Positions 36,004 to 47,984 are shown, numbered from the stretch's first letter. The stretch is 64,000 bases of DNA from Lepidonotus clava (GCA_936440205.1 OW387135.1:34450792-34514791); one strand, 5' to 3'. Notes: generated from the sequence alone by a model not told the origin. Translations and numbers: made by a program.

Positions 36004-36725
36004 TGACATAGGACTGCTTATTTGGTATACGCGGATTTAGAGAGTATGCCATATCCCATCGTTGTGAGTGAACTCGTGCGTGTATGACGTATCGCTTGCC
36101 GTCAGTGGGTGTGCTGTGTAATATATCAAATATGGAAGAGGGAATGTAAACGATACATCCTCTTAATGCATATGATATTAGTGAGATACTAAATCATGCA
36201 CCTTTATTATGGCAGGATAATCATAATTGTGATTATATGACTTTCCATTTAAGGTAACAGAACCGATCACTTTCCATAACATTTGGCGTTAATTGGTGAT
36301 TAGGTATCAATATTCACACACAGCACCTGATGCTTAGTCCTGATATATATCCGATTATTTATGTTGATAACTTATCACACAAATATATTGTCCCTATTGT
36401 CCGATATCGCTTATTACCAGATGAGCATAATGTTACACCATAAGGTATGTTACAATGCATGATATGGCGACCACTTGCAAGCCATATCAAATCATAACAA
36501 TAAGGACTGAAGGTTCGATGTACCTCGTCTCTCACGTTTATTCTTTTTTAATCAGGCACACCTCTCTTCTGACAAGATATTACATCACTTGAATGGCTTA
36601 TTTTGTATATAATTTCTGTAGATGTAGGTCTTGTTTGTATATAAGACCACAATCATTAGTAGCCTATATGTTCCTCCTCCTATAGGTGTGCTATATATAA
36701 ACATAGCAATTTGCAAACAAACATT

Positions 36726-36887
36726 AGGGAAGGATCCAGAGATTTCCAAAAGGGGGTGGGGGGTGCACTTATATAAAAAAAAATTGAGGCGCCTATCCAG
36801 GGGCTAGAATTTTACATTTAAAAAAGAAATGGCAAAAATTAGGGGGACGCACGCCTCACGCGCCCCAACCCTCTAAATCCGTCCCTG
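36726..36887. mobile_element. hAT-like MITE, copy 1
   Basis: The right end CTAAATCCGTCCCTG is the reverse complement of CAGGGACGGATTTAG, the left end seen at 41986. The left end TAGGGAAGGATCCAGAG is a diverged version. The interior shares GGCGC-rich blocks (GAGGCGCCTATCCAGGGGCT, GCCTCACGCGCCCC) with the other copies. CAGGG-type ends are common in hAT elements; the family name is inferred. Confidence 0.55.
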
Positions 36888-38064
36888 AACATCTTAAACT
36901 TAAAGATAATTATGGTAGATCTAACTCTTGCAATTACGGTATATAAGCTTATACATAGTTATAGGCAGTGAATAACTATAGGTTTAGTTAAGCATATAGT
37001 TTCCGCTAGGCTACTCAAATGGAACATAAACTAGGGTGTGTCCCTCCGAATAACTCTTCTATTTCATTAGTTTATAGAAACTTACCCCATAAGATATGCA
37101 ATAAGTGTCGAATCCATGCCCTATGGCTACATGTGCATGGACCTTGTATTCTGTAGCTTCTGTACCTGCTTTTGAATGATTCACAAAAGCATGTTAAGTA
37201 GGTGGGGTGACTTTCATTCAGGGGGGGAAATCTTTATTGCGGTCTATAGTACGGTCACTGCCCACCTGAACGAGGTAATTCCCTGTGAATTAGATCGTGT
37301 CTTGTGTCTTGTTCTGAAAATAACCTCATTTGCATGGCAACGGACTAAAGATACACTTGACCCTATATCGAGGACATGACGCCGGGATTGAAAGTAAAGG
37401 ATTAGAATCTCCAAGGAAGAACGGGTCCATAAAAGTATATTATAAGTATGTGTGTGCGCGCCCCACCGAGTTGATGTATATATTTGACATCATAGCCTAA
37501 GTCTACAGTATATTACTATAAATACATTTCGTTTTTATAGTACCCGAGAACACGGGCCGTGGACTACATAGCCGCGGTCAAAAAGTATAACCAGGTAGAC
37601 CATACATGTTGGGATCAGTGAATGTTGGCAACGCGTCCCGCCTAAGTTCACCTGTACCCAGCGATCACCTGATTTCTGGCCGGGCCACGGCTACCTTCTC
37701 ACTCAGCAGGGGGTGGGGCCCTGTATAGAGGGGTCAAGGCAGCTTGTGTAGTATTAGTACTTCCTTGTTCACTGCGCCAACGTAAATTAGTTTGAATTGA
37801 TATAATTACGGGGTGCGTATACTGTGAAAGTTGAACGATGTTGTTGCCTGCCGTTGTTACTGTACAATTACACTACCTACTGTAACTTTACAATAAATGT
37901 CTCAAATTATATATATTGATATTACCAGTAAAATAGAGAGTCAGTATTATATTGACCACTGTGAATTAACATTACCTTCCTTTCAATAATGAAACGTTAA
38001 AGAAGCCGATAGCGCCTAATTCCATTCTTTGATGCACCTGCTTCACACTCTCATAGATGTAAAT

Positions 38065-38180
38065 CGAGCAGGGAGCCCCCGCCCCCGCCCCCCATTTTTG
38101 GTGCCAAGTTTAGATTTTTTTTAATGTAAAATTCTAGTGCTCGGATGCGGCGCCTCAGATCCTATATTAGCCCCCTCCCC
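38065..38180. mobile_element. hAT-like MITE, internal fragment (copy 2)
   Basis: A fragment with poly-C, a T-run, AATGTAAAATTCTAG and GGCGCCTCAGATC blocks matches the middle of the copy at 41062-41347 (TATGTAATATTCTAG and GGGGCGCCTCAAATT). No intact ends are visible. Confidence 0.45.
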
Positions 38181-38202
38181 CCCCCCCCGGTAGCACACTG
38201 GC

Positions 38203-38358
38203 GTCCAAAAGACGTTGGCAAATGGTCAGAAGAGGTCAGCAAATGGTCAGTTATTTGGTCCACAGGACGTCCTGAGGACGTTGGCTGTACATCCAAATGA
38301 CGTCTTTTGGACAGACGACATGGCCATTTCTTATATTTGACATGCGACACCGGGACCC
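38203..38358. repeat. inverted repeat linked to the CATGTC repeat family
   Basis: GTCCAAAAGACG at 38203-38214 is repeated inverted at 38301-38312 (CGTCTTTTGGAC). A further palindromic GGACGTCCTGAGGACGT lies between them. The adjoining 38311-38358, read on the minus strand, matches the repeat at 27562-27600. Probably a degenerate foldback transposon. Confidence 0.55.
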
Positions 38359-38919
38359 CCCCCCCCCGGCCTCCTCCCCATAATCAAGACCCCCCCCCCC
38401 CCCCCCCCCTTACGAGGTGAAAGAGTCTAGCAAGTTATTGTTCTGTTTCACTTACGATTCTTTTATGCCAGTGTTTTTTCTTTGCTTCTCCTCTCCTCCG
38501 TGGATATTCTTGTCTGTTACCTATATGTTCTTTTTACTGGTATTGGAAACATTTTATTGCTACACTCTAACAATATGGAGTCTAGCAATTTCTGTCAGAA
38601 ACACTGCCCTTTAAACATAGCCGTGTTACCACCATGCATACATTCATACGTCTCATTGTAATGATCATCACGATGCTATAGGCGGCTCCGGGGGCGAGAT
38701 ATGTCCCCCAGACAAATGGACAGACGATCTCAAAACTATCTAAAGAGCATTCTTATTTGGATCTTTTTTTTGCATCTATACATTTTCTATGTATATATAG
38801 GGGTAGCTCCCCAGTAAAAGAATGCGTATATTCCATGTGAACTTCAAGATATGACATGAGCCCTATCAATAGTACCATTGTTTTTACAGAGTCTGCATGC
38901 ATGGTCATAAAACCATGTG

Positions 38920-38995
38920 CAGGCACGGATCAGTGATTTAGAAAAGGGAGAGGGGGCGCGCATGAGGCGCGCACGTCCCTTCAAATCTGTCCCTG
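38920..38995. mobile_element. hAT-like MITE, short copy (copy 3)
   Basis: A 76-bp unit starts CAGGCACGGATCAGTGATTT and ends AAATCTGTCCCTG, both recognisable versions of the family ends. A short GGGGGCGCGC core matches the family's GGGGCGCG block. It appears to be an extreme internal-deletion derivative. Confidence 0.5.
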
Positions 38996-41061
38996 ATGTG
39001 TACATGTTGGCCACTCAAATAGTCTTTTGAATAATAGCTGTAGTCTGGGGAGGCGCCAGTGGGGAAAGAAATTAGAAAAACAAGTGAATTGTTATGTTTG
39101 GAATTATTATAAGAAAAGAAGAAAAAATGACGCATTTCTCCATGCTACTTTCAGGGTTTACAATTCCGAAAGTGCATATAGAGATCGTGGTCTTTAAAAA
39201 GCACTGCAGTGCTGGTTCTAATTATATACGTTTTTTTTCAATATGAATATTACCTTAGTGTTGCTTTGCGAATGCACCTACTCAACCAGAAGAGCTCGTT
39301 CTCTAAAGTGAAGTAGATGTAAAGTGACTTGTTGGTTCTTAACGAGATACAAGTATGAAATTATAGATAATCGTTACCTTCTCATGCGTTTAATTGATAT
39401 ATGGGTTCAAAGTTAAACCCAGATAAGTCAAGTGAATCATAACAAGGGCATTAAACAGGTGCAAAAATGCACTTCAAATTATACCGATGTGCAAACTTCT
39501 ACAGATGGCACCATGTTTAAAGTCCATACAGTCATGCTTCTCAGTTCTGTCATATATATTACAAGTTTAAGACGCTTCAATCGTGTACACGTGCACTATC
39601 AGGAGTTGAAAGTCTAAATAAACAGTTCAAAGACCGTTTAATGACTCACATAGTTTAATATCGTCATTCTCTTCTGTTTTGTTGTATTCTCCATCTAATA
39701 TTGAGTATTACAAAATCGGTATGTGGCATACAGCCTTTACATTACTTATGTCACTTTAAAAATGTAGGTTTGCCTTGAACACTTTTTCATAAAGAAAATG
39801 GTACATAGAACGTGCTAAACCCGCCAAGTCCTTCTATAACAAGAAGTGTTATAAAATACTTAATTAGACTAAATCAAATCACTATTTTTTTGTTATATAC
39901 GTCACCAAACTCTCAGCCAGGTGTCTTAAAAACTAATAGTTTATAATATTTGAGGACATAATTCTATCATGTGCAGCTTGGGATGTTGTCTTTATATTAT
40001 ATTCTACATAAGACAAATAATTAAACTATAATTGATACATCTAGGATGAAATATTTTGTTATTTTATCATGCAATTTTGAATTTCAAAAAGGTTTATCCA
40101 AAGTTTGAAATGACCCTTAGAACCGTTTCTTTTTTCAAGACATTGATCACTCAACGAACATAACTAACCAGCAGCAAAATTAACATAATCCTAAAATTGT
40201 TAGTGCCCCCCCCCCCCCCCCCACTGATCGTCATTACCATGTCACAAACTAAGTAACAATAAATAATTGCATATTCTTAGCTTCACATTTGTTGCATTGG
40301 AATTATACGTAGGCCTATATATAGGTGCTTGTGCACTGGCGTTATCTGAGTGCGTAAAGTGACCCTGCACTACCTCTGACCACACAGAATTATGTCACTT
40401 GTGTATTTCCCTATCAGATATCGTATTATCCTCTCTCAGTCGTATGGGGTGATGTGATTAGGAGTCCAACTTACTGGACTCTAAAAATCACGCGTTTCCA
40501 ACATCGTTTTATCGGCTTTTTTCCCCCTCCGATCTAAAAGAAGAACCTATATCTCTTCTTCAGAGATAACAAAGTATTTTCTTTTCAATACTGGTATCAG
40601 ATCAATTATTAAGAAATATAACCTAAATTCCGTCCCTTGTCTCAAAGCTATGCGATAAATTTTCCCATAAAGCAGATTTATTTAAAGGGGGAACCAGCTT
40701 GCCAAATTATAAACATGGTTTGGAATTAGCATGTGAATTAATACTACTGTATGAAAGCCCAAAGAATTAATAAAAAAAATATATAATTATGGAGCCTGAA
40801 TAAACTGATGTATAACCGATTTAATTGATTGGACCAAATGAGAAAGTATGTAATTTGTTTGAGCTGAATGTATACAGCCGATATAGGTGAAAAGTGCAAA
40901 AGGAGAAATCGCAATTAACAATGAGGTGTTATTACAGTGAAAAAAAAGTGAAAACTTAGATAAAGGTTTGTGAAAAGTTAATCAAATCAGCCTTTTACCA
41001 CTAAAATGTGGGTTATTCAGTAAGGGTCTAACTTTCTAACCCTTCTGTATAGTTATATATA

Positions 41062-41347
41062 CAAGGACGGATTTAAAGGGGGCGCCTGGGGCGCGTGCCC
41101 CCCGCCCCCCCCCCTTATTTTTGTTTGCCAAATCTATAATATTATACGTAATCATAATATGTCTTTATCAAATTTGTTATTTCTAAATCGATCTACGGGG
41201 GTTTCCCCCTGGTCTTAGGTTATAATAGTTTACTTGATTTTTTTTTTTTATGTAATATTCTAGCCTCTGGATGGGGCGCCTCAAATTGTTATAAAGGCGC
41301 CCCCCCCCCCCCCCCTTTTTTTTTCCAAATCTCTGGATCCGTTACTG
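41062..41347. mobile_element. hAT-like MITE, fullest copy (copy 4)
   Basis: It runs from CAAGGACGGATTTAAAGG to CTGGATCCGTTACTG with GC-rich subterminal blocks (GGGGGCGCCTGGGGCGCGTG and its partial inverse GGGGCGCCTC). The AT-rich centre includes TATCAAATTTGTTATTTCTA. There is no ORF. It is the best reference in the window for recognising the other copies. Confidence 0.6.
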
Positions 41348-42057
41348 ATATAATTATTATGCATATTAGGCCTACTTATATATTATTGACTCCCGAGTTA
41401 TAATAACTTACTCTCTAATCGTAAGGGTTAGAGAGTAGTGATTAATTCAACTAATGATATAGCTTATTTTCCCATTTTTATGTCGTTTTCTCAGTAAATA
41501 TTTGTGATAGGTTAAAGGTTGGAGCCCCTAATCTTCACAATTGACGTGTTAAATGATCATCATCATCAATTTCATCAACTCTACACGAATAAAGAACTGG
41601 ATGGAAAATATTTTAGAGATTGACATGGAAGATAACGATTATCTTTTTGTCATTGTGGGAGGTGGAGAAAGTATAGACCTTGTGCATCCATGGTCACGTG
41701 ACCAAATTTTAGTGATCACCATGTAGTCACCACACCCACATGTCTAAGAAATGTATCCACATTTTAAAGGAAATAATTGCCTATTATGATTCAATAAACT
41801 TTCTTGTGATAAAATAGAAAAAAATCTACAACATAAATGCTTTAGAATTCAATTGTAGATAATAGTAAACCTAAAGTGATCACTAACGTAGCGTCCATCC
41901 CGATTTCGTAGGTGTGACGTCATGTGAACAACGTCTATAAGAACTATCAAGTGTAGGTGTCTGTGGGCCAAATTCTATATTTATTCAGGGACGGATTTAG
42001 AGGGGGGCACCTGGGGCGCGTGCAACCCCCCACCCCCACCCCCCACCAAATTTTTGT

Positions 42058-42094
<37 letters not shown>

Positions 42095-42097
<3 letters not shown>

Positions 42098-42735
42098 AAT
42101 AAACGGGAGGCTTTAATGAATGTCGGCTGTTGTTTTATTGCATAACTCTTATTTGCTTATGATAGCATGAGTTTTAGGCGGAAAATCAGGTGTGAAATCC
42201 AGGCGTGAAATCCAGGCGTGAAATTCAGGCATGAAATCCAGGCGTGAAAGTCAGGCGTGAAATCCAGGCGTGAAATCCAGGCGTGGAATCCAGGCGTGAA
42301 GTTCAGGCGTGAAATCCACGCATGAAGTCCACGGCTGAAGTGGCTGGTATGAAGTAGCTGGCAAAGAATACCAGAGGCATGATGTTTACTGCTCCAGGTT
42401 TATTGGTCAAAAGACAATGTATACAGTTCTGTTCGGCCTTTTATAGGAAATTGATTACCCATAATGCATCAGATAAGATATGACCATATTTGGTAGTAAG
42501 GCATAAGTGAAGTGGTCAGGCGTGGAAGTCAGGCGTGAAATCCACGCGTGAAATCCACGCGTGAAATCCACGCGTGAAATCCACGCGTGAAAACCACGCG
42601 TGAAAACCACGCGTGAAAACCACGCGTGAAAACCACGCGTGAAAACCACGCGTGAGCACGCATGAAAATACACCCAAATGCCTGAAAATTGGGTAGGGGA
42701 GATTAAACAACTGGTTTCAGCTTACAGTTGTTACA
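42095..42735 (-). repeat. 3' LTR of the gypsy element
   Basis: 641 bp, TG...CA on the element strand. It contains two arrays of a 13-bp unit: a GGCGTGAAATCCA form near 42190-42330 and a CGCGTGAAATCCA or CGCGTGAAAACCA form near 42530-42660. It is 13 bp longer than the other LTR, exactly one unit. Confidence 0.92.
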
Positions 42736-42747
42736 TTACCCCCCACT
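42736..42747 (-). promoter_or_regulatory. polypurine tract
   Basis: On the element strand AGTGGGGGGTAA directly abuts the start of the 3' LTR, where family members prime plus-strand DNA synthesis. Confidence 0.7.
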
Positions 42748-42786
42748 AAGTCCTTACTTGTCCTCAAGTACATCAAAATAAGTTTA

Positions 42787-43355
42787 GGGAGGCGTTGTGA
42801 CGTTTCTCCCTGCTAAGCTATAGGCTCTAAGGGTAACCAAGCCCTATAGTAGCCATTACCTTGGGTCCCTATTAAACTATGTGAAGGCTCACCCAGAGAG
42901 GCGTCGTCGGGGCGTTTCTCTCTGAGGGATTTTGGAAAGGTTTTATTTATTAATTTATTTTAAATTTTTGTAAGCAAAATTGAAAGAACATAAACTAAGC
43001 TTGTTTTAGATAGGCGTTGTGGCGTTTCTCCCTTTTAACTATAGGCTCTAAGGGTAACCAAGCCCTTCAGTAGCCATTACCTTGGGTCCCTAATAAAAGT
43101 ATGTGAAGGCTCACCCAGAGAGGCGTCGTCGGGGCGTTTCTCTCTGAGGGGTTTTAGAAAAGTTTTATATTCATAACAAAAGCGAACTAACTGGTTTAAG
43201 GGAGGCGTTGTGGCGTTTCTCCCTATAACTAAAGGCTCCAAGGGTAACCAAGCCCTTCAGTAGCCATTACCTTGGGTCCCTAATAAAACTATGTAAAGGC
43301 TCACCCAGAGAGGCGTCGTCGGGGCGTTTCTCTCTGAGGGATTTTGGAAAAGTTA
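42787..43355 (-). repeat. three ~160-bp repeats between pol and the 3' LTR
   Basis: Three units start near 42787, 43010 and 43199. Each contains GGCGTT-GTGGCGTTTCTCCCT, then CTAAGGGTAACCAAGCCCT, then CCTTGGGTCCCTA, then GAGAGGCGTCGTCGGGGCGT. The spacers between units are AT-rich and differ. There is no ORF in this 970-bp stretch, so it is a non-coding part of the element, in the place where some gypsy elements carry an extra gene. Confidence 0.85.
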
Positions 43356-43709
43356 TATGTAATGAAAATTTATTAACATGAATGGGACCTTAAGGGTCAG
43401 AATTAGTCAGACAATGCTCAGTAGAGCTTACACATGTATGCAAAATACAATTTATGAGTATGTAAACCTAAACAAACCTCTGTACTGAGGTACAACTTTT
43501 TTAAATGCTCATTGACAGGAGAATGTAACTAGGAAACACTATCAAAAATTTACAGAACAGTAGAAATATGTCTGAGTTAAATCAGACTTAGGCTTTAGTT
43601 TGCAGAGTCTGTGAGTAGAATGGATATCTATCCTTTACATGTCAATACTTCTACATTAGGCACTTCTCACTTGTTAATGTTACATTTTAAGTTCTTGACA
43701 CAGGACATC

Positions 43710-46700
43710 CTAGTTGTCACCGGCTTGACTCCTCAAGGAATACCGGTTTCCTTTCCGTGTTAGGCCTCTGCCTTTAGGACGTATCTCCATAGAACTGCCC
43801 GCTTCAAGCTCATCTGTTCCCGGTTCACATGCATGGGAAAGGCGGCCATGGTCCTCCCGTGTCTCCATACAAGCGGGTTTCAACAGGTCTGCATGCACTA
43901 CACGATGCTTCCTTCCGTTTCGAATCCGGTACACCACCTCAGACAGTCTCTCCTCAATCTCCCATGGTCCGGTCCAGAAACTTTGCAATTTCGGGGAGAT
44001 TCCAACCTTCTTTATTGGGTGAAATATCCAGACTTTGCTTCCAACCGGGTAGGTCGTTGGTTGTACTCCACGGTCGTGGTAAGTCTTCTGTCTCTCTGCC
44101 ATGGTGCCAAGCCTTGCATAAGCTGTTTCATAAGCCCGATGAAGTCGATCACGAACATCAGTCACAAATGCTGCCTCGCTTTGGTCCTCTGCTGTGTCTC
44201 CTGCTGGCCTCCCATACATGACTTCCACAGGCAGGGTCACTTCTCTACCTAACATCAGGAAGTTTGGGCTGAAACCAGTTGAGGCATGCCTAGAAGCTCT
44301 GTAGGCAGACGTAACAAAAGGAAGCTGGAGATCCCAGTCCAACTGATCTTCTTGTACCACAGAAGACAGCATAGCTTCCAGAGTCCTATTGAACCTCTCC
44401 ACCATTCCATCTGCCTGTGGATGAAAAGGGGTAGTATGTGTCTTGTGAATTCCAAGCAGCCGACATAGGTGTTGTACAACTTCTGCCTCGAAGTTGCGAC
44501 CTTGGTCAGAGTGAAGCACTCTAGGGGACCCATACCGACAAACTATCTCACGAACCAAGATCTCAGCTACTGTTGCCGCTTCACCATTCTCCATAGGAAA
44601 GGCTTCCACCCACTTTGTGAAGTAGTCTGCTACCACTAACACATATCGGTTCCTTCGGGGTGTCCTTGGGAGTGGCCCTAACATATCCATAGCTACTCTA
44701 GTCCAGGGAGCATCTGGCACCACAATTTTCATTTTACACCGCTTCTTCCGTGAAGGAGGCTTCCTTCGTTGGCATGTTTCGCATGCAGCGCACCAAAGAC
44801 TCACATCCTTGCTCATCCCAGGCCAAAAGAATCTCTCGCTTAGGCGGCTACTTGTCTTCTCAACTCCTAGATGGCCCCCAACAACTCCTGCATGTATCTC
44901 TGCAAAAATACCTTGACGTAATTGGTGGGGTACATAGGCCTGCCAATGTGTCTGTCCTTCCTGGGAGATGTACTCTCTTCCAAGCACCCCTCCTCTGACT
45001 TGTAGTCGTTCTATTTCTTTCCTGAGACAAGGCCCATCTCCTGGCCCACAAGCTTCATTTGGACCAAGAGCTCTTTTCTCTTGAATCGCAACAACTACAT
45101 CATGGGTGGTAGGGTCTTCAGTTTGGGCTTCCTTTAGAGACAGGGTCTCGTTTGAGGCTGACAGTTGTACCACACAAGCTTGATCTCCAACCTCTTGCTG
45201 ATGGTCTTCCCGCATTCCACACTGCTTACATTCCTGACGGGACAGCCCATCTGCATTCCCATGGCGACGACCAGGGCAGTGCTCTATCTCAAGGTTGTAA
45301 GCTGCCAGCTCTTCCAACCATCGAGCAACTTGCCCCTCAGGTTCCTTGAAGTTGAGCAACCATCGCAATGCATGATGATCTGTGCGAAGTCTAACATGTC
45401 CACCGAGATAGGCCTTGAATTTGCGAACTGCAAATATGATTGCCAACAGCTCTCTCCTTGTGACACAATAGTTCCGTTCGGCCCGTGTGAGTGTTCGGCT
45501 TGCATAGCAAAGTACCCTTTCTTGACCATCTTGGACCTGAGATAGGACAGCCCCTAGTCCCACATCAGAAGCATCCGTATCAACCACCAGTTCTCCATCG
45601 GGCTTTGGGTATCCAAGGATAGGTGCTGACAGCAAAGCTTCCTTCAGCTGGTTGAATGCATCCTCACATTTAGATGACCACTCAAAGTCAACTCCCTTTT
45701 CTAGTAGTCGGGTCAGGGGCGAAGCAACCTGTGCAAATCCTTGAATAAAATTCCTGTAGTAAGAACAAAACCCGAGGTAACTGCGGATCTCCTTAATGCA
45801 CCTTGGCTGAGGCCAGTCTCGGACAGCAACAACCTTCTTTGGGTCTGTGGCTACTCCTGCTGCTGAGACTACATGTCCTAGGTATTCCACTTCTGTCTGA
45901 AAGAGCTGACATTTGTCTCTTTTTACCTTCAGTCCAGCTGCCTCTAAGCGTACCAGAACCTCTTCCAGTCTGTCACAACACTCTGCAACCGTGGCTCCGA
46001 ATACAATGACATCGTCAAGGTAGACTAGACACTGAAGGCCTACCAGCCCTCTCAGAACAACATCCATCAAACGCTCGAACGTGGATGGAGCATTGCATAA
46101 GCCAAAAGGCATTCTCTTGAATTGGTAAAGGCCCTGATGGGTAGAAACAACAGTCTTCTCTTTGTCTGATTCATCCATAGCAACTTGCCAGTAGCCACTG
46201 GCTAGGTCCAATGTTGCAAAGAACTTTGCTCCACCAAGCATGTCAAGGGTGTCATCAATTCGGGGCAGGGGATATGCATCCTTCTTGGTTATATCATTGA
46301 GCTTGCGATAGTCGATGCAAAATCGCCAGTCACCATTTTTCTTTCGTACCAGAACAATAGGGGATGCCCATGGCCCTTTCCCTGGTTCAATAATGCCTCT
46401 GTCCAACATTTTAGAGATTTCATCTTCCACTATCTTTCTCCTCTCTGGTGGAATGCGTCTGAACCGCTGACGTATGGGGGGATGATCACCTGTGTCAATT
46501 GTATGTGTCACCACATCCGTCATTCCAGTGTCTTCCGGCCCACATTGGAAGGCTCCCTCGCATCTTATCAGCATTGCCCTTACTTTATCCTGGTCCTCTT
46601 TGGTCGCTTCCTGAGGCATCCCGCCCACCACTGCTTCTATCCAAGCAAGATTTCCAGAGACAGGAACCTCCTCCGTCTGGATCATGTGTACGCTGGCATG

Positions 46701-47984
46701 GTTTGATGGCTCAAGGTCTAAACTTTCAACAGCTAGGTGACTTCCCCTAGCTACCTTTGTGTGACGATATAAGTGCACTTCCTTTTTGCCAATGTTGGTA
46801 ACCTGAATTGAAGCCAAAGATTGCTTGGCTGGTATCCATGTACGTCCCACCAGCAGACCTGACTTCATAGTAAAGTTTGGTACCCCTTCAAAAACTTGGT
46901 CTTTTTCTTCAAGGTTGCCCTCCAGCTCCACTGGTAACAGCACTGTACTCCTTCCTGGAACATGGATATCCCTTGCTAGTACAGCATGGCAACATCTCTT
47001 ATTACTTTCAGCTTGTTCAGCTGACTCTTGAGCAGGTACAGCAGTCTCCCCATCGGTTAAGCTCTGTCTAGAGTCCTGCACTTCTGGCACAACCCGGAGG
47101 TCAAGCTCTGTTCCTGATGCTTCCAGGTTCCCTGGCTCTTGATGGGGATCTGCTGTAGCAGCTACAGGGCAATCCACATGGCTCTTCATATCATCTCCTA
47201 TATTGTCATCTGTTATTCCCAAACAGTCTTGATCAACATCTTTAATAAGAAGAGTCATTCTCTCTCTCAACTTGCCAGAATTCTCATGGTTGCATACTTC
47301 TGAACTTCTACTTTGCAGGCTAACATTCGCTTCTTCGCCCTGGGTAGTCTCACTTTTATCCCTCAGAGCATCTGTTACACCGGTAACTTCTCTTGTAACA
47401 GCCTCTGGTATGTCTGTGATTCCATGATCAGGCCCTACTCCAAGTTTGTCATCCCCTGCTGGTCCCGTTCTAGCTTCCTCTGGAATGACTCCTGCTGAAT
47501 CGCCTTCACTTCCAACTACCCTGTCATTGTAACCTGATGTGCACTTCTCTTGTGGAGCACGAAACCTTACCCTCAAACATGCCGTGGGCCTAATTTCTTG
47601 GGTGCTATGTCCATCCTCCACATCGATCTCTCCCCGAGCAGTATTAACGCTAGCTTTCCAACGGCACATAGCATCCATGCCTAAAATAGCTTCCGGTTGC
47701 ATATCCACAACAGTGACTCGAAGAGGTAGCTTACACCCACCAAAATCAACAGACATCTCAGTAGACCCATGAATCACAATCTGTCTCCCATCTGCTGTTG
47801 TCATTCTGGCATTTGTTGGATCCAAAGGTCCAGGATTCTTCAACATCTCCCATACTTTCCTAGAAAGTAATGATGTAGAGGCTCCTGTGTCCACCAACCA
47901 CTGTACTGACCTTCCTCTGCAACTTCCCTTTACATGGAGTCCTAATGTGGTTGTATCCAAAGAACCCTGGATCCTATGTACCAA
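43710..47984 (-). CDS. pol: gypsy pol polyprotein
   Basis: A 1424-aa frame of the retroelement. The aspartic protease has LVDTGAS at ~30-36. Reverse transcriptase (about 505-690) has FCIDYRKLN, the active-site motif YLDD (~655) and MPFGLCNAPSTF. RNase H has DASDVGLGAVLSQ (~803). Integrase has an HHCC zinc-binding part, a DDE core (AMDMLGPLP ~1098; LHSDQGRNF ~1160) and a GPY/F-like tail (WTGPWEIEERLS, then HVVHADLLKPA-like). No chromodomain or envelope gene follows. The ORF is open throughout, in line with a young insertion. Confidence 0.95.
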   Translation of the reverse strand: MVHRIQGSLDTTTLGLHVKGSCRGRSVQWLVDTGASTSLLSRKVWEMLKNPGPLDPTNARMTTADGRQIVIHGSTEMSVDFGGCKLPLRVTVVDMQPEAILGMDAMCRWKASVNTARGEIDVEDGHSTQEIRPTACLRVRFRAPQEKCTSGYNDRVVGSEGDSAGVIPEEARTGPAGDDKLGVGPDHGITDIPEAVTREVTGVTDALRDKSETTQGEEANVSLQSRSSEVCNHENSGKLRERMTLLIKDVDQDCLGITDDNIGDDMKSHVDCPVAATADPHQEPGNLEASGTELDLRVVPEVQDSRQSLTDGETAVPAQESAEQAESNKRCCHAVLARDIHVPGRSTVLLPVELEGNLEEKDQVFEGVPNFTMKSGLLVGRTWIPAKQSLASIQVTNIGKKEVHLYRHTKVARGSHLAVESLDLEPSNHASVHMIQTEEVPVSGNLAWIEAVVGGMPQEATKEDQDKVRAMLIRCEGAFQCGPEDTGMTDVVTHTIDTGDHPPIRQRFRRIPPERRKIVEDEISKMLDRGIIEPGKGPWASPIVLVRKKNGDWRFCIDYRKLNDITKKDAYPLPRIDDTLDMLGGAKFFATLDLASGYWQVAMDESDKEKTVVSTHQGLYQFKRMPFGLCNAPSTFERLMDVVLRGLVGLQCLVYLDDVIVFGATVAECCDRLEEVLVRLEAAGLKVKRDKCQLFQTEVEYLGHVVSAAGVATDPKKVVAVRDWPQPRCIKEIRSYLGFCSYYRNFIQGFAQVASPLTRLLEKGVDFEWSSKCEDAFNQLKEALLSAPILGYPKPDGELVVDTDASDVGLGAVLSQVQDGQERVLCYASRTLTRAERNYCVTRRELLAIIFAVRKFKAYLGGHVRLRTDHHALRWLLNFKEPEGQVARWLEELAAYNLEIEHCPGRRHGNADGLSRQECKQCGMREDHQQEVGDQACVVQLSASNETLSLKEAQTEDPTTHDVVVAIQEKRALGPNEACGPGDGPCLRKEIERLQVRGGVLGREYISQEGQTHWQAYVPHQLRQGIFAEIHAGVVGGHLGVEKTSSRLSERFFWPGMSKDVSLWCAACETCQRRKPPSRKKRCKMKIVVPDAPWTRVAMDMLGPLPRTPRRNRYVLVVADYFTKWVEAFPMENGEAATVAEILVREIVCRYGSPRVLHSDQGRNFEAEVVQHLCRLLGIHKTHTTPFHPQADGMVERFNRTLEAMLSSVVQEDQLDWDLQLPFVTSAYRASRHASTGFSPNFLMLGREVTLPVEVMYGRPAGDTAEDQSEAAFVTDVRDRLHRAYETAYARLGTMAERQKTYHDRGVQPTTYPVGSKVWIFHPIKKVGISPKLQSFWTGPWEIEERLSEVVYRIRNGRKHRVVHADLLKPACMETREDHGRLSHACEPGTDELEAGSSMEIRPKGRGLTRKGNRYSLRSQAGDN

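Noticed and set aside
42190-42660. Regular short repeats resembling a CRISPR array
   Set aside because: Units are 13 bp without unique spacers, lie in both LTRs of a eukaryotic retroelement and encode only low-complexity frames.
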